A DNA stretch of 64,000 nucleotides from Diadema setosum (taxonomy: Eukaryota; Echinodermata; Echinoidea; Diadematoida; Diadematidae), in assembly GCA_033980235.1 (NCBI GenBank), contig CM067069.1, positions 2,782,255 through 2,846,254 of the forward strand, written 5' to 3'. The position numbers were made by a program, and so were the translations under genes. The notes under the pieces were generated by a model, which was given only the letters and a program-made list of their open reading frames with translations, did not search any database and had not been told where the DNA came from. Positions 1 to 12,446 of the stretch are shown here, in pieces. How positions within the stretch are numbered: position 1 is the first letter of the stretch; every line of letters begins with the position of its first letter.

Positions 1-181
1 CAAACCTTCGTTAGTGGCTACCAGTCTTTAGCCGCCACCTGCTACATACGGCCACTAAAAACAATTCCCTCTGAGATAAAAATCTGTGTATTAACAACCC
101 TGTCTATACTGTAGTGGTCACCGGTCTATAATGGCCACTTTTTGTCTCCCTTGAGTAGCAGCTATACTCAGGTTTGACTGC
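1..181. mobile_element. Short TIR element, left tip cut by window edge
   Basis: The window opens with CAAACCTTCGTTAGTGGC and about 180 bases on ends AGGTTTGACTG, so CAAACCT and AGGTTTG pair as terminal inverted repeats. The interior holds repeated GTGGC/GGCCACT words. The full terminus read from the right side is CAGTCAAACCT, the CAGT-start style of pogo/Tigger-derived miniature elements. The first few bases lie outside the window. No coding capacity. Confidence 0.55.
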
Positions 182-737
182 ACATATAACTGCTAAAAAA
201 ATGCAGATGACCACAGTCATACATGTAACTTGAGTAATGGCCAACTTTATTAAATAGTGACAGGCAAGAAGGCTGTTTGAATCGATAATGCTGCTTAAAG
301 TTGGAAAGTGTGGTCAAGTAGATGTGAAGTAGTCAATGTATGCTACAAATCTATGCTAGTAAACAAAACTTCACTTGTCAAATTACAGCTAAAAGAAAAC
401 ATTATAGGAAAGAGGCTTCTACTGCACTAATGCCTCTGGTGACACTTAGTGGCAGAGGCATCAAAAGCTGCAATGCAGGGTCAAACACATCTTTGTGTGA
501 ACACATCCTTTGCACAAGAAATATTATATTTGTTTATTCATAAAAAGGTGTCATATCCTAACAGCATTCTGTAAAAAAAAAAAAAGAAATCAGAATCTCA
601 GAATATATTGGAATAAGATTTTTTTCAGGAATTGAGGTATTTTTTCAAAGACCTGTTAGGACTAAATGTTCAACTTCTTGCACATGTGACTTTATATTTA
701 ATCTAGACATCAAAATGCATACTTCTTAAAACAATAT

Positions 738-914
738 ACTGATAAAGTAGACATTTTCTTGCAAGTGATTACTCGCACTCTGCCACATAAAGTGAGTTTT
801 GCATGCTTTTATTTTCACAGAATCAAGACATTACACAGTGGTACAGTTTTTGTGCCAGTTTCTGGTTGCAAGAAAATTTCAGCACTACAAAAATTTCCAC
901 TTTTATAGTACATC
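738..914. repeat. Dispersed repeat, partial copy of the 39.6 kb element
   Basis: The words TTTTATTTTC, CAGTTTCTGGTTGCAAGAAAATT and ACAAAAATTTCCACTTTTATAGTA recur, diverged, at 39,643-39,917. Both copies also share the words 'aatcaagacattac'. The outer sequence resembles a TIR of the form TACNGTNAAAGTNNAAATTTTTGT. It is probably a miniature DNA element; its ends are not sharply defined here. Confidence 0.4.
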
Positions 915-1523
915 TGATGATCAACAGGTTAATCTTACTGCTTCAGGATAGGGTTTAGGAAATAAAGCAGGACAGATTGAATGTCATGAAAAAGCTTTGT
1001 GAGTCTGGAAAACTGAAAAATAACTGACGCTAGGATATTGATGTTAGGACCATTTAGCAGGCTTTAGTGGTGATGGGTCGTATGCCTCACCCCTCCTCCC
1101 CCCCCCCCCTTTCAAGTCTACAGATGCTATTAAAGATCTGTCTCTCATACCATTAGTCTAGTTACGGAGACATCAGAGCTGAATTAAAGTCTCCTGTGTC
1201 ATAGCCGCAAGCTAAAGTGGTGCAATTATCCCATAAAACAGGGGGAAGGGGTACCATAGAATGGATGCTATAATGTCAAAGATGAAGTCCTTTGAAGGGA
1301 TCTAATGAGATGAGCTCTTGCCTTATATATTTACAAGTACATACAGCAATATTTTATACTTTGTCATTCACAATAAACCAGTCGTGACATTCTGGTAGAT
1401 CTTTTTATCACGCAAAACCTAAAAGACCTCACTGGGTGACTATCTATCACATGATTTTCACCACAGAATGCTATTGCATGTTGTTGTTGTTGTTGTTGTT
1501 TTTTTTTTTGGTGCTTTTGTTTT

Positions 1524-1615
1524 TTAACCCTCGAGGACGTGCTGATTTTGCTACAATACACATTTCCCATAGACACTTGCCCGAGTACACTCGGGACTCG
1601 TCTTCAACAGGTTAC
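1524..1615. mobile_element. 92 bp palindromic TTAA element, diverged copy
   Basis: TTAACCCTCGAGGACG at the left pairs with CGTCTTCAACAGGTTA at the right. The interior contains a CCGAGTACACTCGGG palindrome. The same element, better preserved and in the opposite orientation, is at 8,954-9,046. Confidence 0.55.
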
Positions 1616-3162
1616 ATTGTAGAGTGTGCATATACTGTTCAGCAGTGTTGGTTTGGCAGAATAATAACAGCAATGATTACAACAATTGTATCTATAATGA
1701 TATCAATTTCATTATCATTAGTATGATTTCTGTTATTATCATCATTATAATCAATATTTCCTTTATTATTCCTGGGCATTTAGAAACATTGTAGATATGA
1801 ATATTTCACACTACTAATACAGTAGGCTATGCACACAGGAGGTTATAGTATATAAATATATTTTTCACCTATTCCTGAAGTTTGATCTCTATTCAAAGCA
1901 GGCAGACTGAGCAGAGGTAAGAAATTTATTCTAGTTTATATGCTAAATGATTTCAGATGTGGCAAATATGTGACATTTTCTGAACACTGGGTAAATCGAA
2001 GTTGACATCACAAAATTCTCCGGCTATCCGCTTCATATTCTGCTGTTAATTCTGAAGTCACGTTTCAACTTGCCAAAGGGCAAACAGTCATCAAACAGAA
2101 TCAGATTCATAAAATTATGACCATTGCAATTTTTGCCCATGAAAATAATTGTATAACCAACCTGCCATAATTTGATGAAATGCTATTTGTTTGCATGCGA
2201 ATGCTACCCACATGATATATATCTGCCAGTGAGCTTTTTTTCTCTTTTTTTTTGTCTCTCACCAAACAACAGTTACGGGGCATCGAGCACTTGAAGCAAA
2301 AGATGAGTCAATAATATTTGTGATCAAAGGTCACCTCTCTCAAGTTCAGAGCATCCCAGCTTTTTCTGTCTCATCTCCAGGGCCTACACGTAATGTACAT
2401 AACGACCTTCAAGTACCTTGCACACTTCGTGTGGAAATCAGAAGGTTCGGCAGAGTCCACTTCAGGGCAGGGGAAAAAAAATCTGAGATAGGAAATCTGC
2501 ATGGACTTCTTCGTTGATTGGCTCGCTACATTAAAAGGACCAGAGATAGAAGGGTCAGCCAAGAAGCAGAAAAGGGTATTGGCATTTAGTAAAATGTCTG
2601 CTGAGTTAATGCACTTATGCCTCCCATGAACACTTAGAGGTCTACGCAGCTGAAAGGAACAATATCTTAGTACTAACAGCAGCTTGAAAGGGGGATATCA
2701 GAAAATTTTTAATATGTGATTGAAATGATTCATATCGTATGAACCAGTGCATTACACTGCTTCACAGAGAGCAACACATCATTTTGCAGACTGGACAGCA
2801 AATATTTTTCAATGTAATCATAATTAAAAAAAAAAAAAAAAGAAGGAAAATTTATATCTGTGCAAAAAGTTTCTAAGCACTGTGAATGTAATGCAATGTA
2901 AATCTTGTCCATATTTCCTTCATATCACATGCCTGAGGGCTGGCTCTATTACCATCAACACTCAGCAGCAAATCTACTGATGATCAAAACCTTGGACAGA
3001 ACAACTAAAATCACTAGTGCCATAGAATTGTGCACATATCCATAAGAAAAGTCCAGGATCCAGATCATGGTCTGGATCACCATGAAAAACTAATCAACCA
3101 TTTATTTTACCACAATGGACCTTTCATGGAACTTTCATCCAGTCTGTTAATAATTTTTTTCA

Positions 3163-3245
3163 GCCAACCAACCAACCAACCAACCAAACAAACAAACAAA
3201 CAAACAAATAAACAAACAAACAAATAAACAAACAAACAAACAAAC
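3163..3245. repeat. Compound microsatellite (AACC)n/(AAAC)n
   Basis: A run of CCAA units passes into CAAA units with a few CAAATAAA variants, about 80 bases in all. The translated PTNQPTKQTNKQ-type frame over it is an artefact of the repeat. Confidence 0.9.
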
Positions 3246-6200
3246 ATACACCTACACAGAAATAACCTCCTTAGTGGAGGTTAAAAGGAACAGAGATAGC
3301 TTTTCACAAGGAGTAATGGCTAGAAACACCCTGGGCTTTGTATGCATTAGCAAGCTGCTCTAATGCACTATAGCACTGCCACTCAGTTTATTCATTCCAT
3401 AATTTGCATTGCCTGAAGTATGCCATATACATTCAGCAGCTATGCAGCACATTAAAATGGTGAATTCTGAGGAGTCAGAATATGAAAATATATTTCTGAC
3501 ATCTTGACAGGGAAACAGTTTACATAAAAAAGTTTATGATGGGTTCAATACAAATATTTTGTGTCTTTGCTACCTGCACAGAAAAACAAGCAGCTTTTTT
3601 CTTTTTTTTTTAATCAACAAATCTCCCACAAAAAAAAGTAAAATAATAAACTTAATTTTACCATGCATCATACACATATGAAATATAGGTAAGAGTCATT
3701 ACATATGATGATAAACAATTATATGGAGAAAAGGTCAATGGGAAATACTATGATCAAATATATATTTATATATCAAATATTCAGTCATTTGATAACTTCA
3801 GTGGGTGGGGAGATCCCTGCCATTTGAGGAAGTCTCATTGCATAAACTTGCAGGGTCACTTCCAAATATAACAGTCAGGTGATTCTCTATGTACCTTGTT
3901 TCACATAGAATTTATATGGTCTGTTTTTGTTTCGACAGACCATTCACACCTAGTGTTGATTTTCTATGACCAGTAGTACCAGACTATACAACATATTGAA
4001 TACACAATAGAAATTTTGCCTTCTGGGGGAAGCCGCATTTGGGGAAATTCCCACTGCAGTGTGAACAGAACCAACATCTGTGAATTTCTGCACCAACCAC
4101 AAAGAAAGAATAAATAATGGATGCAGCCATTCAATCTGCCACAAGATATCTGCAACCTTGGATGTATATCAATGCTTATTTCACACCTAGTTCTAAAGAA
4201 GGTTTGAATAAGCTTTTGTTATTGTTGTTGTTGTTGTAGAGACAGTCAAGAGTTTGTACATGGCTGAGGAGTGACAGACAAACATATTGTATATCAATTT
4301 ACTAATACATAAATCTTATGCATACCATCAGAACAAAGACAGTTGAAAAATTGTCTTGGCTTGCCCAATATAGCAATAAGTTTTGCCAATTGTTCCAAGG
4401 ATGGTGACTTTAGTGGGAACATGTACAATAAATGATAAATTTGTTATTTGGGCCCAAGATACGAACTTATCCATACATTTGAATACAAAAACAAAAGTGA
4501 TATATTTGATGGTTAAAAAATGAAAGAAATTAGGTCGGGTGTAATAAAACTGTGCATGGTAGATGCATAGATAATTATGCAAGAAAAAAAAAATAATACT
4601 GCTTTGATCAAAGCATTAACATTCTTTGCATGATATGGAATCTGTCTCATTTCCATTCATTGATAATTTGGTAGCACAAGCCTGATCTTGCCATTTCAAA
4701 ACTTGCTCTTAAAAAAGACTTCTCTAATGAACAATTATGTACTAAATTCCTGGGCTTGGAAATCCTGCACTCCTGGCAGTATTGATTGCGCCAAGACAGA
4801 TTCCATATTATGAAAAGAATCCTAATCTGTTGATCAGAACAGTATCATATTGTTCAGCTCAACTCAACTCAAACAGCATTTCTCTGTGACAGCTGCTTAA
4901 TGTAGGCCTGATGCCCAAAAAGTGATCCTGGCAAACTTAGGAAGACATCATGATCAAGAAGAAATTACTGCTTCTAAATCACAAGTCACAGTGACACAAA
5001 CACACCACAATGAACAATCATAATCAATGATGAATATAAGCAATATCTGAAAATGCTTTGTCATCACACACAGGTATTATGAAATAGATGGATAGATATA
5101 TGGATGTACCAGCACTTATATCATGCTATATCTATGCTATCTCTACATCAATGGCCAACTGTGAGTCACCTTTGATTTGTACTGGTCTCATGTTGAATAT
5201 AAATTTAACCAAAAAACGCAGAAACATTTCCGCACATTCTCCTCATATCTGCTTCAATTTTCCTGCAATTTTATAGATTACAGGCTAACCAAAATTCCAT
5301 TTCTGTATATTCTGCTCATTTCTCTTCATATGTTTACCAATATCCACCTTCACTGAAAGATAATGTGAGCTGCATACTTTCATTTTCATCCATTCAGTTC
5401 CCCCCCCCCAAAAAAAAAAAACCACACACACACAAACAAAAACAAAAAAACAAACCAAAACAATACTATTTCCATTTTCTAAACAGTCTCTCTTTCTATC
5501 TCCCAAAACTCTGCCTTCTCTGTTATACATCACTGAAATTCAGTCAAAATCAATGTTGTTTGTATTTGTCACCAGCGGTTTTGGTTCATTTCATATATAT
5601 TCCATGGATTTTCCTTTCACTATATAAATCATGGATATGCCTGTTGGCTGCAATTTTATTTCTAGGAACTAAATCTTATCATCATGACAGGTCTAGATTG
5701 GGTAGGCTCAATATCCAGGTAATCCTTGGAACACACATATAAATACTTTCTAATATCGAACAGCAGCAATTATGCAATTTCCATAAACAGGACGTGGGAT
5801 CGGCAAGCATTTGATTCTAATTTATTCAAACTTTAGACCATAATTTCCCGCATATGAATGTTTGTTTGGCTTCTTTTTTTTTTTTAACATGGGGTCCCTG
5901 CCGTGGGTATAATTGAGTTTTTATTTCTTTATGCTACCGACAAAATTCAGTCATCAAATTGCATTCTAGGTCATGGACCTTTGGGTGTTTGCATAAAACC
6001 GATCTGAAACCATCCTCCTGGTACAGGAGTTGTAGGGGAAATGTTCCAAAGAGATATAGGTACAGTGGATATTTTGCAACAAGATATATGTTGCAAAGGA
6101 TCATCTCTTTTTCCCTCTCTCTCTCTCTTTATGCTCTCTATCTCTTTATCTCTATCCACCTCACTTGAAAGTGAGAGAGAAAAAAATATTTCATATACAT

Positions 6201-6520
6201 GATAACATTTCATATTTTGGTGATTCTTTTCTTCAGTGTTTGTGGAATATGTAGGAACAATATGTTCAGTTCAGTTCAGTTCAGTTTTTATTTCTGCATT
6301 TCAAAATCAATACAAATCCACAAATCAACAAAATACTTACATAGTCATTTACACAGCTAATATTCGTATCGTTTGGATCTTACATACATTTTTTTTTTTT
6401 TTTTTATTCAAGAACGAATATCATATATGAAAGGAAGCAATAGGAGATGATAAAAATGAAATGCAGGGGACCATCATTATAAGCTAAGCTTGACGAGGAA
6501 GATGGCCCCAGGTAAAGAGA

Positions 6521-6650
6521 TACATAAGGAAAATCTTGCCACTCACTGAGTGGGGGGTAATTGTGCAAAGGGCACAAAGAAGAAATACATAAAGAAAATC
6601 TTGCCACTCACTGAGTGGGAAGTAATTGTGCGAAGGGCGTGCGGTACAGT
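6521..6650 (-). repeat. Two-copy 65 bp tandem duplication in LINE 3' UTR
   Basis: The block from TACATAAGGAAAATCTTGCC through CACTCACTGAGTGGG and TAATTGTGC is repeated 65 bases later (TACATAAAGAAAATCTTGCC, same following words) with a few substitutions. Each unit holds a CCCACTCAGTGAGTGG-like imperfect palindrome. It lies between the RT stop codon and the poly(A) end. Confidence 0.8.
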
Positions 6651-6791
6651 GCGGTGTGCATTGTGTTGGGATGAATCTTGGTTTGTACGTTGAGTGTTAT
6701 TTTGTGTATCAGTGTGATGAGGTGAATATTACTTCAGTTATGGCCGTGAACTCATTGTTTAGGGTGTTTGTTGATCAGGTGGTATGAATAT

Positions 6792-8384
6792 TTATGTGTC
6801 AGAAGTATACTGGATTATGAGGGTGTTTTTTAGTTCTCGTTTGAAAATGTTCAACGACGTACGTTGTTTTAAATTAGGCGGTAAAGAATTCCAAATATCT
6901 GGTCCATTGTGCTTTAAAGATTTTTGAGCTAAAATGATTCTGGGGTTTTCGAGATGGTAATCGGACGACTGACGTGTTGGATATGAATGAACGGTGAAAT
7001 TTGGAGTGAAGAAGCCATCAAAAATTTTTGGAAGACAATTAAATGTATATTTATACATAAAAACAGCAGTTTGAAAGGTGTGAAGATCCTCAATTTTTAA
7101 TGTTTTTAGTTGATGAAATAGGGGATTGGATGGGGATAAGTAACGGGAATTGGTAATCAAACGTACAGCACGTTTTTGGAGAGTAAGAATTGGATTAATT
7201 TTAGTTGAGCCACAGTTTCCCCAAACGATATTGCAGTATGTGATATGTGGTAAGATCAATGCATTGTATAGAATAGTCAGGGAATTTTGAGAAATGAAGT
7301 TTTTCAGTCGATATAAAATTCCTACAGTTCTTGAGACAGACGTGTGGATATTATGAATGTGATCGTTCCAAGTTAAACTCGAGTCAATTGTGATTCCTAA
7401 AAATTTAGTAGATCTTACTTCAGTTAAAGATAATCCATCAATATTGATATTATAACTGCTGTTAATGTTCTGTGAAGCAGTAGGTTTGAAACGTATGAAA
7501 TTTGTTTTAGAGACATTAAGGGATAATTTATTACATATAAACCATCGGGAGACTTTGTCTATTTCCGTGTTCAGAGTATTAAACAGTGTTTCGAGGTTCT
7601 CATGGGAGTAAAAAATATTAGTATCATCCGCAAAAAGTATAAATTTAAGAGTTTTTGATGTATTTATTATATCGTTAATATATACAAGGAACAGTAGGGG
7701 GCCAAGAATTGATCCCTGGGGAACACCACATACAATATTAGAATTCGGAGATTTAGATGACTTAAATAGTACATATTGCTTTCTGTTGGATAAATAATCA
7801 ATAATCCAAGAAAGTGCTAAACCACGAATACCATATCTTTTTAATTTGTAAATTAATATATCATGATCTATGGTATCAAAAGCCTTTGATAAATCCATGA
7901 AAATTCCTATAAAATGTTTTTTATTTGCAAAAGATTCAGTAATCTTATCTAACAATTGAATTATAGCTAAATCGGTGGAATGGCCCTTTCTAAATCCAAA
8001 CTGATTAGGTATAAGTAGGTCATTTACATGAAGAAAAATGTACAGGCGTTTATGAATAATTTTTTCCAGAATTTTAGAAATACTAGGTAATAACGATATT
8101 GGTCTATAATTTGTTAAAAGAGAAGGGTCGTCTTTTCTTTTGAAAATTGGAACTACTTTCGCAATTTTTAATGAGTTTGGGCATATTCCAGAAGACAGTG
8201 AAAGATTGAAAATGTAAGATAAAGGTGTGGTTATTTGTTTGATGATTTTCTTCAGTATATAAACACTTATTTCATCATGGCCACTAGATCTACTTGGCTT
8301 TAATCTGTTAACAATCTCCAGTATTTCTTCCTCATCTGTTGGGGTAAAGAAAAGGGATTTGTCGCAGTTTGGTGCAGTTTGTCT
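6792..8384 (-). CDS. LINE reverse transcriptase, N-terminally truncated
   Basis: This is an uninterrupted 530-residue frame, bounded upstream by an in-frame TAG and lacking an obvious native start; the first in-frame methionine is not the biological start. Visible RT motifs in order: NYRPISLL (finger region), NQFGFRKGHST, FMDLSKAFD (motif A, around residues 162-170), GVPQGSILGPLLFL (around 220-233) and FADD, the catalytic C motif, around 251-254. A thumb region follows, with WNDHIHNI and LYNALILPHITYCNIVWG, and the frame closes with the DIWNSLPPNLKQ-type end typical of LINE ORF2. The two catalytic regions look intact. The missing part is the upstream endonuclease half. No frameshift or internal stop was seen, which suggests a fairly recent insertion. 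It is not a host gene. Confidence 0.85.
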   Translation of the reverse strand, partial: RQTAPNCDKSLFFTPTDEEEILEIVNRLKPSRSSGHDEISVYILKKIIKQITTPLSYIFNLSLSSGICPNSLKIAKVVPIFKRKDDPSLLTNYRPISLLPSISKILEKIIHKRLYIFLHVNDLLIPNQFGFRKGHSTDLAIIQLLDKITESFANKKHFIGIFMDLSKAFDTIDHDILIYKLKRYGIRGLALSWIIDYLSNRKQYVLFKSSKSPNSNIVCGVPQGSILGPLLFLVYINDIINTSKTLKFILFADDTNIFYSHENLETLFNTLNTEIDKVSRWFICNKLSLNVSKTNFIRFKPTASQNINSSYNINIDGLSLTEVRSTKFLGITIDSSLTWNDHIHNIHTSVSRTVGILYRLKNFISQNSLTILYNALILPHITYCNIVWGNCGSTKINPILTLQKRAVRLITNSRYLSPSNPLFHQLKTLKIEDLHTFQTAVFMYKYTFNCLPKIFDGFFTPNFTVHSYPTRQSSDYHLENPRIILAQKSLKHNGPDIWNSLPPNLKQRTSLNIFKRELKNTLIIQYTSDT

Positions 8385-8953
8385 CTATATGTGACAATTA
8401 CCCCAAACATAAATTTTCATTTTTTTCAGCCAGGTCTCTATCATTATCCTTTTGTTTGTGTTTTTGAAATATGAAATCCACTTCATTATATGCCAATTAT
8501 GCTTCCCACAGTAGCTCTGTATTTCATTGTATTATGTACTATCCCTCAACACATCAATATTCATTTTAAAGGTACATACCAGTGCATCAATTATATCCTT
8601 ACTTCTCAGCGATAGATCTCCCCAAGCACCGACAAGAATGACCGTAAACATTCTTTTCTTGTAAATATGCATAAAAAAAGACATTTTACAGCAGATATGA
8701 ATTTAATAATTCTTAATTTTAGTTTCAACACCAGAAAGGAGATTTGAGACATTCAAAAAGGTAGACATTACTCACTGTACATAGATGGTAGGATGAATGT
8801 AACTGTATGATACATAGTAATAATAATGATAATATAATGATAATAATAATAATGACAACAATAATAGTAATAATAATTAATAATATATTCATAGCACACT
8901 TTCCGTTTTTAAATGTACATGTTCAAATACGCTTTATTATTGGATTATTAACA

Positions 8954-9046
8954 TTAACCCGTTGAGGACGAGTCCCGAGTATACTCGAGCAGGTGTCTAT
9001 GGGAAATGCGTGTTGTAACAAAATTAGCCCGTCCTCAACGGGTTAA
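8954..9046. mobile_element. 93 bp palindromic TTAA element
   Basis: TTAACCCGTTGAGGACG at the left is the reverse complement of CGTCCTCAACGGGTTAA at the right, a 17 bp inverted repeat. Inside is GAGTCCCGAGTATACTCGAGC, itself near-palindromic. Ends in TTAA suggest a piggyBac-type target site. A second copy lies at 1,524-1,615 in the opposite orientation. Confidence 0.75.
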
Positions 9047-11562
9047 TAAAACAAGGGAGTTTTTGGATGTTTTGGAAGATGATGAGAGATGAAAGTTCTT
9101 TTTTTTTTTGGTGGCTGTTGCTGGCATTCATACAAGTACACATATCACTGCTTCTTTATTTAGCTTTCCTCTGATAATAGATAAGTCATATCCCTCCTAA
9201 ACATCAGTCATATATCCCTTTACTGAATAAAAAGAAATGGTAGAATATGTTACCTATGTGTTTTCACTGTACTGTGAACATGATATGAAATTGGAAGTCA
9301 GATGCTGGTAAATTCACACTGATGTCTTTTTCCTCCTCACCATTTTTTTTTTTTTACATTTATCACATTTTCTGTTGTCATTGAACAAGAAATGCTAGGA
9401 GGAACAGTTAAGCCATAGGATTTGAGTGATGTCTCCAATTCTCAGACAGTCTGTACAAAGTGACAGTACTTTCAAGTAATCATGTAAGATGCATTAGAGG
9501 AGATGGTTGGTGGCACGCAAGTCGGACAGATGCAGCGTTACATATCATATCGCTCTCCTATCAGATTCTACCACAGAGGGGGTGAGAACGTACCACGTCG
9601 ATAACAAAGTGTCAGGAAAGGTAAACTCGATGACGGATAGAGGCTGTTGTCTGCTTGTCTAGAATACATCAACCGATATCCGGCATATCTGCAGGTGACT
9701 GGCCGTCGTCTCTTTCTCGATGGACAGATCGAGAGGACGACATCCTGAAGAAAGGTGTCACTGCCCACTGAAATCTTGGCTACAAACTACCCGAGGGGAA
9801 GAACTCGGGGAATCAATTTTCTCCACAAGGAGTTCAACGCTGTTCACACCTCCGTGCCCTCACCCAGCCCTCCTTATACATAATTCATGAGGTTTGAGGG
9901 GTCACGAGGTAACATCCTCTTCTACATTTGTCTCTCCCTCTCCTTCTCCATCTCTTTACATCCTCTTTCTCTTCCTAAATATCTTTCTCTATGTCATCCC
10001 TACTTTATTTGTGTCTCCTTTTCTCTCTGTCCTTCTCCCCATCATTCTTTTGATGGAGATAGAAAATGGGTGAGAGCTTAATCTCGCATGCCAAAATCTG
10101 ATTAGGTGTCATCAATCCCCTCTCGCAATCACACTTCAAGTGAGCCGACAAAGAGGCCTATAAAAAGATTTATCCACTGGGTGTCCGGCCCCGGCCCGGG
10201 TGCCCACTAAAAAAACCACGCAGCCATGTGATAGATCTGACCTGTTTATGCGATTCTCGGACTCTAACTGGATTTTTTGGAGAGGTATATCCATTACTAC
10301 ATGCTCATTATCCCTCCCTCCCTCACAGTATCCTTGGGCACTCATCTGCTCCACCAATTCTTGTCCTCTTTCCCTATTTCCTCCCCTTCTTCTTCTGCCT
10401 CGCCCCACATCACCTTCCCTATTTCACTCTCCCATCCAATCCTATTCTCCCTTCCTCCTCTACAATAACACTCCTCTTTTAGTCATGACATTCTTTCTCT
10501 TTCATTATATGCCATTTCACTTTTTACATCTCCCTTTTCTCTCCCTTCTAATAAACCTCATAATTTCCTCTTTAAATTCTCCTTCAATCCTATCCTCTTC
10601 TCCTATTTTCTACTCGCCTTTCTCCGATATCCAACCCATCCTCTCCTAGCGGCTCTGCTATTCTCTTGTCGTCCTCCTACCCCATCCTCTCCTCATCCAG
10701 ACCACTATACCATGACTGAACACATGGGATGCATGGACTGCTGCAGAACATTTCCCCAGACTGTAAATCATCAAATCTCCATTTGCATCTATAAACAGAA
10801 ACTCTGATGAGCAGTAACTTTGTAAACATTGACTCTCCCATGCCAAGGCGGAGTTCACAGTGGGACTTCTCTAGAAAACCGAAGCAGTGGAATCATGCAA
10901 TGTGCATGTCCAAAGTCATATTCCACACGAGGCTCGAATGCTAGAGAGAAACAAAGCATGCATTTCAGTTGCATGCCATGAATAGTGTTGTTTTTGAAGG
11001 GGGTGTTTTAGTGAAATCCTCCCTTTGTACATTCATATCAGTCAATGGCTGTTACTCTAACCTTTCTTATCATCTTCATATCACAAGTATCCAGAACTAA
11101 GCCCCATGAAATTGTGGAATGATTTACAATGGCTGAAACAAGAAATGAGAGGATGAATTTGCAAACAAGTTTACGAGCATTTGGGATACATTTGGTGATA
11201 AAATAGTTACTCACTTCATAGATTGCTGATCCTATGAATCACTGCAAACCAGATATATTTGCAGCATAAAACTTTTGCGCACTGGAGACTGCCTTTCGGT
11301 GGCATGATAATTTTTCAAATCCCTACTGGCATTCAATGCATTGTGTAGACAAACACTTGTGTGCATTTCACTTTTGCAAATCTTGGCTTCTTGCAAAATT
11401 TGTAGAAGTTTCACTCACATGAAATTTGTTGGTTTTACAGTAAATTGACAACATGTATAATACAGCAACTTGTAACATCTTCTCTCCTCAATGGACAAGT
11501 CTGCAGCTTGAATGCAAGATGTGTTTTTGTAACCTTACATGTACACAGTCAAAGTTGCTTAC
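9047..11562. other. Gene-free stretch with CpG-bearing island and pyrimidine-rich tract
   Basis: From about 9480 to 9870 the sequence is richer in G+C and CpG than its surroundings, without a recognisable open frame. It could be a non-coding exon or regulatory DNA. From about 9910 to 10,640 long C/T-rich runs dominate and generate spurious Ser/Pro/Leu-rich frames. No supported exon. Confidence 0.35.
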
Positions 11563-11705
11563 CTTCCTTATCAGATAAGACATAATATTCTTCCCATTTA
11601 TCTTTCATGTATTGGTAGTGCCAGTGTGACTGTTTTATCTTGTGCCCATAGTTGTAAAGTAAATTATCAACTTGAGACCAGACAGCACATGTGCTCCTAA
11701 ATGTA
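11563..11705 (-). CDS. Candidate internal exon of an unassigned gene
   Basis: On the minus strand a pyrimidine-rich tract ending CCCTATAG precedes 143 bases that are open in one frame, followed by a GTAAGC donor directly after GAAG. Joined in that frame the exon reads TFRSTCAVWSQVDNLLYNYG, then HKIKQSHWHYQYMKDKWEEY and YVLSDKEG. The composition (four Trp/Tyr-rich clusters, few low-complexity residues) looks protein-like rather than random. The spacing W...G...W...KDKWEEYY...DKEG loosely recalls Myb/SANT-like (trihelix) DNA-binding domains; that is a guess from pattern only. The exon needs two bases from the previous exon and leaves one base over. It therefore cannot follow directly on the GABA-B-like exon at 16,953-17,264, which ends in phase 0. 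Neighbouring exons were not found. Confidence 0.4.
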
Positions 11706-12446
11706 CTATAGGGCAAAAAGAAAATGTTGATGTTTAATGAAACCAATGACATGTAAAGGCCATGGTCATATTACAGTCACAAATCCAGTTTTGTTTCCAT
11801 TTTGTTCAAACACCATAAGCCCTATGTAACTTTATATGGGCCATGGAATGTTTTTTAAAGAGTGGGGTGGTGCTGATCAGCTCAAGGGGCACTTCTATTG
11901 GCAATGTCAAATATCTGATGTCTTTTAGGGAGAGTTTGTTTTGTTTTAGGTTTTTGTTCAACTCTAACCCTGTATAGCACCCCTTCCATAGCAGATGTTT
12001 TATATGATGCCACATTAGAGAGTCTGAGATCAAAGCAATACAAGCCATAATTTTGTCATATTCAAGATTCCATTGTGATAGACTGTGGCACTAAATTGTT
12101 TTCAAGTAGATCAAAGTCTACATTTATCATCTTATGGCACTATTGTCACGATGACAATCAAATATTCTACAGCAGTGGTATTCAGTGCATCAGGGCTCTT
12201 GAGTTTGACACCCAATTTTATTCTAAGCGTCAATATTTTCAATGCTGCTTACTTGCATGAGACACACGACATCTACAAAATTAAGGTAAATAAAATCAAC
12301 AATTGTAGGGCAATTTGGATTTCATATTAACCCTCACATGCCATAAGTACCTATTAGATGTTTTATTTCAAAAGTAGCTCATAACATATTAGAAATAAAT
12401 ATTATGGACTTGGTATTAATTTATCTATCATTTCGGCCAAGACTGC

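Larger units (their letters stand above)
182..6390. other. Gene-free AT-rich stretch
   Basis: No exon with convincing splice sites and protein-like composition was found on either strand. The stretch holds short repeats listed separately, a (TGT)n run near 1480, a (TTG)n run near 4217, several poly(A)/poly(T) runs and a C-run next to an A-run near 5400. It lies downstream (minus-strand sense) of the GABA-B-like first exon, so part of it may be intron of that gene. Confidence 0.4.
6391..8384 (-). mobile_element. 5'-truncated non-LTR retrotransposon (LINE), minus strand
   Basis: The minus strand carries a long open reverse-transcriptase frame (separate entry), then a 3' untranslated part with a 65 bp tandem duplication. 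It ends in AATAAA followed by about 17 A residues, seen on the plus strand as a T run near 6391-6407. No apurinic endonuclease domain precedes the RT, so the copy is 5'-truncated, as is usual after incomplete target-primed reverse transcription. The RT motifs suggest the broad Jockey/CR1-like group; the clade was not tested. Confidence 0.85.
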
